A stretch of DNA of 7,746 nucleotides from positions 1-7,746 of the forward strand of contig SDZP01000156.1 of assembly GCA_004144935.1 (NCBI GenBank), read 5' to 3'. This DNA is from Caulobacteraceae bacterium (lineage in GTDB: Bacteria; Pseudomonadota; Alphaproteobacteria; Caulobacterales; Caulobacteraceae). Below the pieces are notes generated by a model, which searched no databases, had not been told where the DNA came from, and saw nothing but the letters and a program-made list of their open reading frames with translations. Shown piece after piece: positions 1 to 5,559 of this stretch (its first letter is position 1; each line of letters opens with the position of its first letter). Both the position numbers and the translations under genes were made by a program.

Positions 1-648
1 CGCGACGGCTGGAACGGCTGGAACGTGCTGCACAGCGCCGCCGCCCGCGTCGGCGGCCTCGACATGGGCTTCACGCCCGGCGAGGGCGGTCTTTCGACCC
101 GCGAGATGCTCAAGCCCGGGGCGCTGGACCTGCTGTTCCTGCTGGGCGCCGACGAGTGCGAGGCTTCGGCCAGCGGCGCCTTTACCGTCTACCTGGGCAG
201 CCATGGCGACAGTGGCGCCCACAAGGCGGACGTCATCCTGCCGGGCGCGGCCTATACCGAAAAGAACGGCCTCTACGTCAACACCGAGGGCCGGGTGCAG
301 ATGGGCGAACGCGCCGTGTTCCCGAAAGGCGAGGCCCGCGAGGACTGGGCCATCCTGCGGGCGTTGAGCGACCGGGTCGGCAAGACCCTGCCGTACGACA
401 GCCTGGACCAGCTGCGGGCGAAGCTGTTCGCCGATCATCCGACCTTCGGCCAGATCGACTATGCGCCGGGTTCGGTCGCCGCCAGCTTCGACCTCTCCGC
501 CCTTGGCGGCTCCGGGGAGGCCACCGACGCGCCGTTCGCGAGCGCCGTCGCGGCCTTCCACCTGACCAACCCGATCGCGCGCGCCAGCGTGACCATGGCC
601 GAATGCGCGGCCCTGGCCAGCGGCGCGGCCAAGATGGCGGCGGAGTAG
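1..648 (+). CDS. nuoG: NADH-quinone oxidoreductase subunit G, C-terminal part (5' end outside window)
   Basis: This is the last 215 codons of NuoG, the large iron-sulfur subunit of the complex I peripheral arm, located on the cytoplasmic side. It carries electrons from the NADH/FMN module toward NuoI. The reading frame is open from base 1 and ends at TAG 646-648; an internal GTG at position 25 is not the true start. The visible part belongs to the C-terminal molybdopterin-oxidoreductase-like domain. Family-typical segments are GSHGDSGAHKADVILPGAAY (residues 66-85 of the fragment) and TEKNGLYVNTEGRVQ (86-100). The N-terminal cluster-binding cysteines would lie upstream and cannot be checked. 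The extreme C-terminus is alanine-rich, which is common in alphaproteobacterial NuoG. The stop is followed after 3 bases by nuoH, whose ribosome-binding site lies inside the end of this gene. The assignment rests on these motifs plus the operon context. Confidence 0.95.
   Translation, partial: RDGWNGWNVLHSAAARVGGLDMGFTPGEGGLSTREMLKPGALDLLFLLGADECEASASGAFTVYLGSHGDSGAHKADVILPGAAYTEKNGLYVNTEGRVQMGERAVFPKGEAREDWAILRALSDRVGKTLPYDSLDQLRAKLFADHPTFGQIDYAPGSVAASFDLSALGGSGEATDAPFASAVAAFHLTNPIARASVTMAECAALASGAAKMAAE
642..645 (+). promoter_or_regulatory. Ribosome-binding site of nuoH (supports GTG start)
   Basis: GGAG lies six bases before the GTG at 652, inside the last codons of nuoG. It supports the GTG as the nuoH start. 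The next in-frame ATG is at codon 49, already past the first membrane helix, so it would give a truncated protein. Confidence 0.6.
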
Positions 649-651
649 CCC

Positions 652-1731
652 GTGCCGACGACCCCCGACTTCTGGACCACGAACCTCGGCTGGTTCCTCG
701 TCCATACCGGCCAGATCCTGCTCGTGCTGGTCTGGATCCTGCTGAGCCTCGCCTTCCTGCTGTGGGGCGACCGCAAGGTCTGGGCCGGCGTGCAGATGCG
801 CAAGGGCCCCAACGTGGTGGGCCCCTTCGGCCTGTTCCAGTCGTTCGCCGACTTCCTGAAGTTCCTGCTGAAGGAAATCGTCATCCCGGCCGGGGCGGAC
901 AAGACCGTCTTCCTGCTGGCCCCCATCCTGACCTTCGTGCTGGCCTTCGCGGCCTGGGCGGTGGTGCCGCTGGCCCCGGGCTGGGTGATCAGCGACGTCA
1001 ACGTCGCCATCCTCTACATCTTCGCGATCAGCTCGATGGGCGTCTACGGCATCATCATGGGGGGCTGGGCCTCGAACTCGAAGTATCCCTTCCTGGGGTC
1101 GCTGCGGTCGGCGGCGCAGATGGTTTCGTACGAGGTCTCCATCGGCTTCGTGATCATCACCGTGATCCTGCTGGCCAACACCATGAGCCTGACCTCGATC
1201 ACCGAGCAGCAGGCCGGCTGGATCTGGAACTGGAACGTGTTCGGCGGCGGGCTGAAGAACCTGCCGCTGGCCCTGGTGATGATCCCGATGGCGGTGGTCT
1301 TCTTCATCTCGGCCCTGGCCGAGACCAACCGCCCGCCCTTCGACCTGCCCGAGGCGGAGTCGGAGCTCGTCGCCGGTTACCAGGTGGAATACAGCTCCAC
1401 CCCCTACCTGCTGTTCATGATCGGCGAGTACGCCAACATCGTCCTGATGTGCTCGCTGTTCACCATCCTCTTCTTCGGGGGCTGGCAGCCGGGCTTCCCG
1501 ACCGACTTCATGGCGACCTGGAACGAGACCCTGGTCAGCGTCCTGCTGTTCCTGGTGTTCTTCGCCAAGACCATCTTCATGTTCTTCCTGTTCGCCATGG
1601 TGAAGGCCATCGTGCCCCGCTATCGCTACGACCAGCTGATGCGTCTGGGCTGGAAGGTCTTCCTGCCGATGTCGCTGGTCGCCGTGGTGATCGTCGCGGG
1701 CTACCGCGTCATGACCGGACACGCCGCCTGA
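652..1731 (+). CDS. nuoH: NADH-quinone oxidoreductase subunit H
   Basis: NuoH (ND1 homologue) is the membrane subunit that anchors the peripheral arm and forms much of the ubiquinone-binding cavity and the start of the proton path. The 359-residue product is a polytopic inner-membrane protein, somewhat longer than the roughly 325 residues of E. coli NuoH. Diagnostic motifs are GDRKVWAGVQMRKGPNVVGP (residues 39-58) in the first cytoplasmic loop and AETNRPPFDLPEAESELVAG (about 223-242), the acidic quinone-cavity loop with Glu224, Asp231, Glu234, Glu236 and Glu238. Translation starts at GTG, chosen because of the GGAG six bases upstream and because the first helix needs the full N-terminus. It follows nuoG by 3 bases. 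Its TGA stop shares a base with the ATG of the next small gene (TGATG, 1729-1733), so the two are probably translationally coupled. Confidence 0.97.
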   Translation: MPTTPDFWTTNLGWFLVHTGQILLVLVWILLSLAFLLWGDRKVWAGVQMRKGPNVVGPFGLFQSFADFLKFLLKEIVIPAGADKTVFLLAPILTFVLAFAAWAVVPLAPGWVISDVNVAILYIFAISSMGVYGIIMGGWASNSKYPFLGSLRSAAQMVSYEVSIGFVIITVILLANTMSLTSITEQQAGWIWNWNVFGGGLKNLPLALVMIPMAVVFFISALAETNRPPFDLPEAESELVAGYQVEYSSTPYLLFMIGEYANIVLMCSLFTILFFGGWQPGFPTDFMATWNETLVSVLLFLVFFAKTIFMFFLFAMVKAIVPRYRYDQLMRLGWKVFLPMSLVAVVIVAGYRVMTGHAA

Positions 1732-1967
1732 TGCGCGCCGCCGTCCTCCTTCCTCTCGTGCTGCTCGGCGCCTGCGCCAGCCAGCCGGAAGCCAACCCCG
1801 GCAGCTATACGCTCGGCCGTGGGCTGGTGACCTATGACGAGCTGAAGCGGGCCAAGGACCAGTGCGAGGCGGCCGGCGGCGTCGTGAAGCCCTATACGGC
1901 CGGGGGCAACCCCAACCAGCTGTCCAACTACCAGTGCGTCGTCGGTTCCAGGGAGAAGGCTCAATGA
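1731..1967 (+). CDS. Small putative lipoprotein embedded in the nuo operon
   Basis: This is a 78-residue protein of unknown function. The N-terminus is a compact lipoprotein signal: Met-Arg, a hydrophobic core (residues 3-12), then the lipobox LGAC (12-15) with Cys15 as the predicted lipidated residue. Ala16 at the +2 position gives no Asp-type inner-membrane retention signal by the E. coli rule. The mature part is about 64 residues and has two further cysteines, Cys45 (in DQCEAAGG) and Cys69 (in YQCVV). These could form a disulfide in the periplasm. The C-x3-GG...C spacing loosely resembles other small exported cysteine-pair proteins such as the DUF333 type, but I cannot assign a family. The start ATG overlaps the nuoH stop (TGATG) and the stop overlaps the nuoI start (ATGA), so it is tightly coupled to both neighbours. 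No good Shine-Dalgarno precedes it, which fits coupled translation. Codon use matches its neighbours. Being a real gene is well supported; a complex I role is inferred from position only. Confidence 0.85.
   Translation: MRAAVLLPLVLLGACASQPEANPGSYTLGRGLVTYDELKRAKDQCEAAGGVVKPYTAGGNPNQLSNYQCVVGSREKAQ
1950..1955 (+). promoter_or_regulatory. Ribosome-binding site of nuoI
   Basis: AGGGAG lies eight bases before the ATG at 1964, inside the 3' end of the lipoprotein gene. It selects this ATG, which begins the typical NuoI N-terminus (MSRIGQAIKGF). Upstream in-frame codons read into the overlapping lipoprotein gene and would add a non-homologous arginine-rich extension. Confidence 0.6.
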
Positions 1968-2452
1968 GCCGCATCGGTCAGGCCATCAAGGGTTTCGCCC
2001 TGCTGGACTTCATCGGCGCCTTCGGGCTGGCCATGAGGTACCTGCTCGCGCCGAAGAAGACGGTCATCTACCCCAACGAGCGCAATCCGCAGTCGCCGCG
2101 CTTCCGCGGCGAGCACGCCCTGCGCCGCTATCCGTCGGGCGAGGAACGCTGCATCGCCTGCAAGCTGTGCGAGGCCATCTGCCCGGCCCAGGCCATCTAC
2201 ATCGAGGCCGAGCCTCGCGAGGACGGCAGCCGGCGCACGACCCGCTACGACATCGACATGGTAAAATGCATCTACTGCGGCCTGTGCCAGGAGGCCTGCC
2301 CGGTGGACGCCATCGTCGAGGGGCCGAACCTGGAGTTCGCCGTCGAGACGCGGGAAGAACTCTACTACGACAAGGAACGGCTGCTCGATAACGGCGACCG
2401 TTGGGAACGCGAGATCGCCAAGAATCTGGAGTTGGACGCGGCCTATCGCTAA
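1964..2452 (+). CDS. nuoI: NADH-quinone oxidoreductase subunit I (two 4Fe-4S ferredoxin-type)
   Basis: NuoI (TYKY homologue) carries clusters N6a and N6b, which pass electrons from NuoG toward the terminal cluster N2 in NuoB. It sits in the connecting part of the peripheral arm on the cytoplasmic face. The 162-residue product has the usual length for alphaproteobacteria. Two ferredoxin motifs are intact: CIACKLCEAICP with Cys63, 66, 69 and 73, and CIYCGLCQEACP with Cys102, 105, 108 and 112. The N-terminal 30 residues form an amphipathic/hydrophobic segment that lies against the membrane. The start ATG overlaps the stop of the lipoprotein gene (ATGA, 1964-1967) and is preceded by AGGGAG. The gene ends with TAA at 2450-2452, followed by the longest spacer in this window. 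Confidence 0.97.
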   Translation: MSRIGQAIKGFALLDFIGAFGLAMRYLLAPKKTVIYPNERNPQSPRFRGEHALRRYPSGEERCIACKLCEAICPAQAIYIEAEPREDGSRRTTRYDIDMVKCIYCGLCQEACPVDAIVEGPNLEFAVETREELYYDKERLLDNGDRWEREIAKNLELDAAYR

Positions 2453-2472
2453 CAAGCGGCAGCGCGATTCCG

Positions 2473-2487
2473 GCTCGACGATCGAGC
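2473..2487 (+). promoter_or_regulatory. Small perfect inverted repeat in the nuoI-nuoJ spacer
   Basis: The 61-base spacer 2453-2513 contains GCTCGA, a three-base CGA loop, then TCGAGC. This is a perfect six-base-pair stem. No T-run follows (the next bases are AGTATTG), so it does not look like an intrinsic terminator, and nuoJ continues the operon. It could be a weak mRNA hairpin affecting processing or nuoJ translation, or chance. The rest of the spacer holds a purine-rich GAAGAAGGGA (2494-2503) ending ten bases before the nuoJ ATG, the probable ribosome-binding region. Confidence 0.35.
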
Positions 2488-2513
2488 AGTATTGAAGAAG
2501 GGACGGGGCCGAG

Positions 2514-3131
2514 ATGGGCCTGCAGGCGATAGCCTTCTATCTGATGGCGACAGTGACGGTGCTGGCGGCGTTTGCCGTGGTGTCGGCGCGCAATCCCGTG
2601 CACTCGGTGCTGTTCCTGATCACCGCCTTCTTCAGCGCGGCCGGTCTGTTCGTGCTGATCGGGGCCGAGTTCCTGGCCATGCTGCTGGTCGTCGTCTACG
2701 TCGGCGCGGTGGCGGTGCTGTTCCTGTTCGTCGTCATGATGCTCGACGTCGACTTCAAGTCGCTGCGCCAGGGATTCGCCCAGTATCTGCCGATCGGGCT
2801 GATCGTCGCCGGCATCCTGACCGTCGAGATGATCGTGGTCTCGACCAGCATCGCCATGAAGGGCGCGGCCAGCAAGGTCAGCGGCCCGATGGCCAACGCG
2901 CCGGACGTCTCCAACGCCGAGACCATCGGCCGGGTGCTCTACACCGACTACGTCTACTTCTTCCAGGCGGCGGGCCTGGTGCTGCTGGTCGCCATGATCG
3001 GGGCCATCGTCCTGACCCTGCGCCACAAGCCGGGGGTCAAGCGCCAGAATATCGGCAGACAGAATGCCCGGGGGCCTGCGAGCGGCATGACCATCGTCGA
3101 CATCAAACCCGGCGTGGGAGAGGGCGAATGA
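2514..3131 (+). CDS. nuoJ: NADH-quinone oxidoreductase subunit J
   Basis: NuoJ (ND6 homologue) is a five-helix membrane subunit between NuoH and NuoK/NuoN, thought to couple quinone-site changes to the proton channels. The product is 205 residues. The conserved region runs from NPVHSVLFLI (27-36) through VVVYVGAVAVLFLFVVMML (59-77). The latter is the glycine-containing TM3 that shows the pi-bulge in complex I structures. Later membrane segments are around 92-112 and 148-169. After the last helix a hydrophilic tail of about 36 residues (170-205) is rich in Lys/Arg then Gly/Glu, making the protein about 20 residues longer than I recall for E. coli NuoJ (184). The ATG at 2514 gives the family-typical N-terminus. 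The stop overlaps the nuoK start (ATGA, 3128-3131). Confidence 0.96.
   Translation: MGLQAIAFYLMATVTVLAAFAVVSARNPVHSVLFLITAFFSAAGLFVLIGAEFLAMLLVVVYVGAVAVLFLFVVMMLDVDFKSLRQGFAQYLPIGLIVAGILTVEMIVVSTSIAMKGAASKVSGPMANAPDVSNAETIGRVLYTDYVYFFQAAGLVLLVAMIGAIVLTLRHKPGVKRQNIGRQNARGPASGMTIVDIKPGVGEGE
3116..3124 (+). promoter_or_regulatory. Strong purine-rich ribosome-binding site of nuoK
   Basis: GGGAGAGGG ends three bases before the nuoK ATG at 3128 and lies within the last codons of nuoJ. The GGAG core would sit at a usable distance. It suggests that nuoK can recruit ribosomes independently as well as by coupling through the ATGA overlap. Confidence 0.5.
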
Positions 3132-3433
3132 TCGGCCTGACGCACTATCTGACGCTCGCGGCGATCCTGTTCACCATCGGGGTGTTCGGCATCTTCGTGA
3201 ACCGCAAGAACATCATCGTCATCCTGATGTCGATCGAGCTGATCCTGCTGGCGGTGAACATCAACCTGGTGGCCTTTTCGGTCTATCTGCACGACGTCAC
3301 GGGGCAGATCTTCGCCATGTTCGTGCTGACCGTCGCCGCGGCGGAAGCCGCCGTCGGTCTCGCCATCCTGGTGACCTTCTTCCGGAACCGCGGCGACATC
3401 GCGGTCGACGACGTCTCGGTGATGAAGGGCTGA
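3128..3433 (+). CDS. nuoK: NADH-quinone oxidoreductase subunit K
   Basis: NuoK (ND4L homologue) is a small three-helix membrane subunit that, with NuoJ, forms part of a proton pathway near the quinone module. The 101-residue product has the family's usual length. Hydrophobic segments lie at about 5-23, 28-50 and 59-84. The two buried glutamates essential for pumping are present: Glu37 (in LMSIELIL) and Glu73 (in AAEAAVGLAI), equivalent to Glu36 and Glu72 of E. coli. The C-terminus is a short cytoplasmic tail after RNRGD. The start ATG overlaps the nuoJ stop. nuoL begins 8 bases after the stop. This gene starts inside nuoJ and is easily missed by ORF callers, but its frame and motifs are clear. 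Confidence 0.97.
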   Translation: MIGLTHYLTLAAILFTIGVFGIFVNRKNIIVILMSIELILLAVNINLVAFSVYLHDVTGQIFAMFVLTVAAAEAAVGLAILVTFFRNRGDIAVDDVSVMKG

Positions 3434-3441
3434 TCGCACCC

Positions 3442-5550
3442 ATGTCTCACGAGATTCTCGTCACCATCCTGCTGTTCGGCCCGCTGCTCGGCGCGGCCAT
3501 CGCCGGCCTGTCGGGCCGGCGCATCGGCAATATCCCCAGCCAGGCCATCACCACCGGCCTGCTGTTCCTGTCCTGCGCCCTGGCCTGGACCACCTTCTTC
3601 GGCGTGGCGCTCGGCGACTGGCCCGACTTCACCGTCAAGCTGCTGCCGTTCATCAACATCGGCGATTTCCAGTCGGCCTGGTCGATCCGCATCGACACGC
3701 TGAGCGCGGTCATGCTGATCGTGGTGACCAGCGTCTCGTCGCTCGTCCACCTCTACAGCTGGGGCTACATGGCCGAGGACGACAGCCGTCCCCGGTTCTT
3801 CGCCTACCTGTCGCTGTTCACCTTCGCCATGCTGGCGCTGGTCACCGCCGCCGACTTCATGCAGCTGTTCTTCGGCTGGGAAGGCGTGGGCCTGGCCAGC
3901 TATCTGCTGATCGGCTTCTGGTACAAGAAGCCGACCGCCAGCGCCGCCGCCATCAAGGCCTTCGTGGTCAACCGGGTCGGCGACTTCGGCTTCGCGCTGG
4001 GCATCATGACCTGCTTCTGGATGTTCGGCTCGATCGAGTTCGCCGAGATCTTCCCGCAAGCCGGCAGCTGGACCGGGCGCACCTGGATGTTCCTGGACAT
4101 GGACTTCAGCGCCATGGACCTGGCCTGCTTCCTGCTGTTCATCGGAGCCATGGGCAAGTCGGCCCAGTTCTTCCTGCATACCTGGCTGCCGGACGCCATG
4201 GAGGGCCCGACCCCGGTCTCGGCCCTGATCCACGCGGCGACCATGGTCACCGCCGGCGTCTACATGGTCTGCCTGCTGTCGCCGATGTTCGAATACGCCG
4301 ACGGCGCCCGCACGGTGGTCACCGTGGTCGGGGCGGTCACCGCCCTGTTCGCGGCCACGGTCGGTCTGGCCCAGAACGACATCAAGCGGGTCATCGCCTA
4401 CTCGACCTGTTCGCAGCTCGGCTACATGTTCTTCGCGGCCGGCGTCGGCGCCTACCAGGCGGCGATGTTCCACCTGTTCACCCACGCCTTCTTCAAGGCC
4501 CTGCTGTTCCTCGGCGCCGGTTCGGTGATCCACGGGATGCACCACGAGCAGGACATGCGGAAGATGGGCGGGCTGTGGAAATACCTGCCCTTCACCTATG
4601 GGGTGATGACCATCGGCACCATCGCCATCACCGGCATCGGCATCCCGGGCCTGGATCTGGGCTTCGCCGGTTTCTATTCCAAGGACACCATCATCGAGGC
4701 CGCCTGGGCCGCCGGGCAGCACAATCCCGCCGCCCAGTTCGCCTTCGTGGTCAGCCTGCTGGCCGCCGCCCTGACCAGCTTCTACAGCTTCCGCCTGGTG
4801 TTCATGACCTTCCACGGCACACCCAAGTGGGCCCATGCCGACCATGGTCACGCGGACGCCCATGCGCATGACGACCACGCCAGCCACGCCCAGCTCGAGA
4901 CCCACAGCGAACCGCTGCCGGACTCCCAGGGGCATGGTGATCACGCGCATGCGCACGACGACCACGGCCATGGCCAAGATCACAAGCCGCACGAGTCGCC
5001 GCTGCCGATGCTGATCCCGCTGGGCCTCCTGGCCATCGGGGCCATGGCCGCCGGCTATGTCTTCGTCGAGTATTTCGTCGGTCACGACCAGGTCGAGTTC
5101 TGGGCCGGTTCGGTGTTCAACGCCGCCAGCAACCACGTCCTGCACGAGATGCACGAGGCCCCGTCCTGGGTCATCGCCGCGCCGCTGGTGGTCACCGTCC
5201 TGGGCCTGGCCGTCGCCGCCTACGTCTACCTTCTCAACGAAGGCATGGGCGCGCGCCTCGCCGCCCAGGAGGGACCGCTTTGGCGCTTCCTCTACAACAA
5301 GTGGTATTTCGACGAGCTGTACGACGCGACCTTCGTGCGTGGGGCCCGCCTGCTGGGGGATCTGTTCTGGAAGGGCGGCGACCAGAAGATCATCGACGGC
5401 CTGGGTCCGGACGGTGTCTCCGCCGCCTCGATGCTGGTCGGCAAGGGTACGGGCCGGCTGCAGACCGGCTTTGTCTATCACTACGCCTTCGTCATGTTGC
5501 TGGGCATCGCGGGTCTGCTGACCTACGCCCTGTTCCAGTTCCGAGGGTAG
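3442..5550 (+). CDS. nuoL: NADH-quinone oxidoreductase subunit L (distal antiporter-like pump), with His-rich loop
   Basis: NuoL (ND5 homologue) is the distal Mrp-antiporter-like proton-pumping subunit. It carries the long lateral helix that braces the membrane arm. The product is 702 residues, clearly longer than E. coli NuoL (613). An N-terminal antiporter domain includes IRIDTLSAVM (82-91). The central domain has FFGWEGVGLASYLLIGFW with TM5 Glu147, MGKSAQFFLHTWLPDAMEGP with TM7 Lys239, a channel histidine in ALIHAATM (His264), and YSKDTI with Lys414. These match the E. coli Glu144, Lys229 and Lys399 positions. Residues 465-517 form a His/Asp-rich insertion between TM13 and TM14. NKWYFDELYD (619-628) begins the lateral helix, followed by a last membrane helix near the C-terminus (about 680-698). 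The start ATG lies 8 bases after nuoK, with AAGGG 12 bases upstream. Confidence 0.97.
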   Translation: MSHEILVTILLFGPLLGAAIAGLSGRRIGNIPSQAITTGLLFLSCALAWTTFFGVALGDWPDFTVKLLPFINIGDFQSAWSIRIDTLSAVMLIVVTSVSSLVHLYSWGYMAEDDSRPRFFAYLSLFTFAMLALVTAADFMQLFFGWEGVGLASYLLIGFWYKKPTASAAAIKAFVVNRVGDFGFALGIMTCFWMFGSIEFAEIFPQAGSWTGRTWMFLDMDFSAMDLACFLLFIGAMGKSAQFFLHTWLPDAMEGPTPVSALIHAATMVTAGVYMVCLLSPMFEYADGARTVVTVVGAVTALFAATVGLAQNDIKRVIAYSTCSQLGYMFFAAGVGAYQAAMFHLFTHAFFKALLFLGAGSVIHGMHHEQDMRKMGGLWKYLPFTYGVMTIGTIAITGIGIPGLDLGFAGFYSKDTIIEAAWAAGQHNPAAQFAFVVSLLAAALTSFYSFRLVFMTFHGTPKWAHADHGHADAHAHDDHASHAQLETHSEPLPDSQGHGDHAHAHDDHGHGQDHKPHESPLPMLIPLGLLAIGAMAAGYVFVEYFVGHDQVEFWAGSVFNAASNHVLHEMHEAPSWVIAAPLVVTVLGLAVAAYVYLLNEGMGARLAAQEGPLWRFLYNKWYFDELYDATFVRGARLLGDLFWKGGDQKIIDGLGPDGVSAASMLVGKGTGRLQTGFVYHYAFVMLLGIAGLLTYALFQFRG
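4861..4968 (+). repeat. Imperfect internal direct repeat in the His-rich segment of nuoL
   Basis: Bases 4861-4881 and 4948-4968 match at 19 of 21 positions, 87 bases apart and in the same reading frame. Both encode HAHDDH plus one residue (NuoL residues 474-480 and 503-509). The copies lie inside the insertion 465-517, which has 16 histidines and 9 aspartates in 53 residues. This suggests growth of the loop by a short duplication, although low-complexity codon choice could also give the similarity. Confidence 0.6.
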
Positions 5551-5559
5551 GCCAGGACC

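Noticed and set aside
156..1730. Plus-strand open frame upstream of and in frame with the lipoprotein gene, overlapping nuoG and nuoH
   Set aside because: The translated stretch is Arg/Gly/Pro-rich and lacks conserved features, while nuoG and nuoH occupy the region in other frames. Only the part from ATG 1731 onward is a credible gene.
2473..2487. Intrinsic terminator between nuoI and nuoJ
   Set aside because: The stem is only six base pairs and no T-run follows. Downstream genes of the same complex continue immediately.
2064..3026. Minus-strand open frame antisense to nuoI and nuoJ, and similar shorter antisense frames
   Set aside because: Low-complexity, charged shadow product of high-GC coding DNA, with no ribosome-binding site or domain seen. 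The sense strand has clear ferredoxin motifs and membrane helices.
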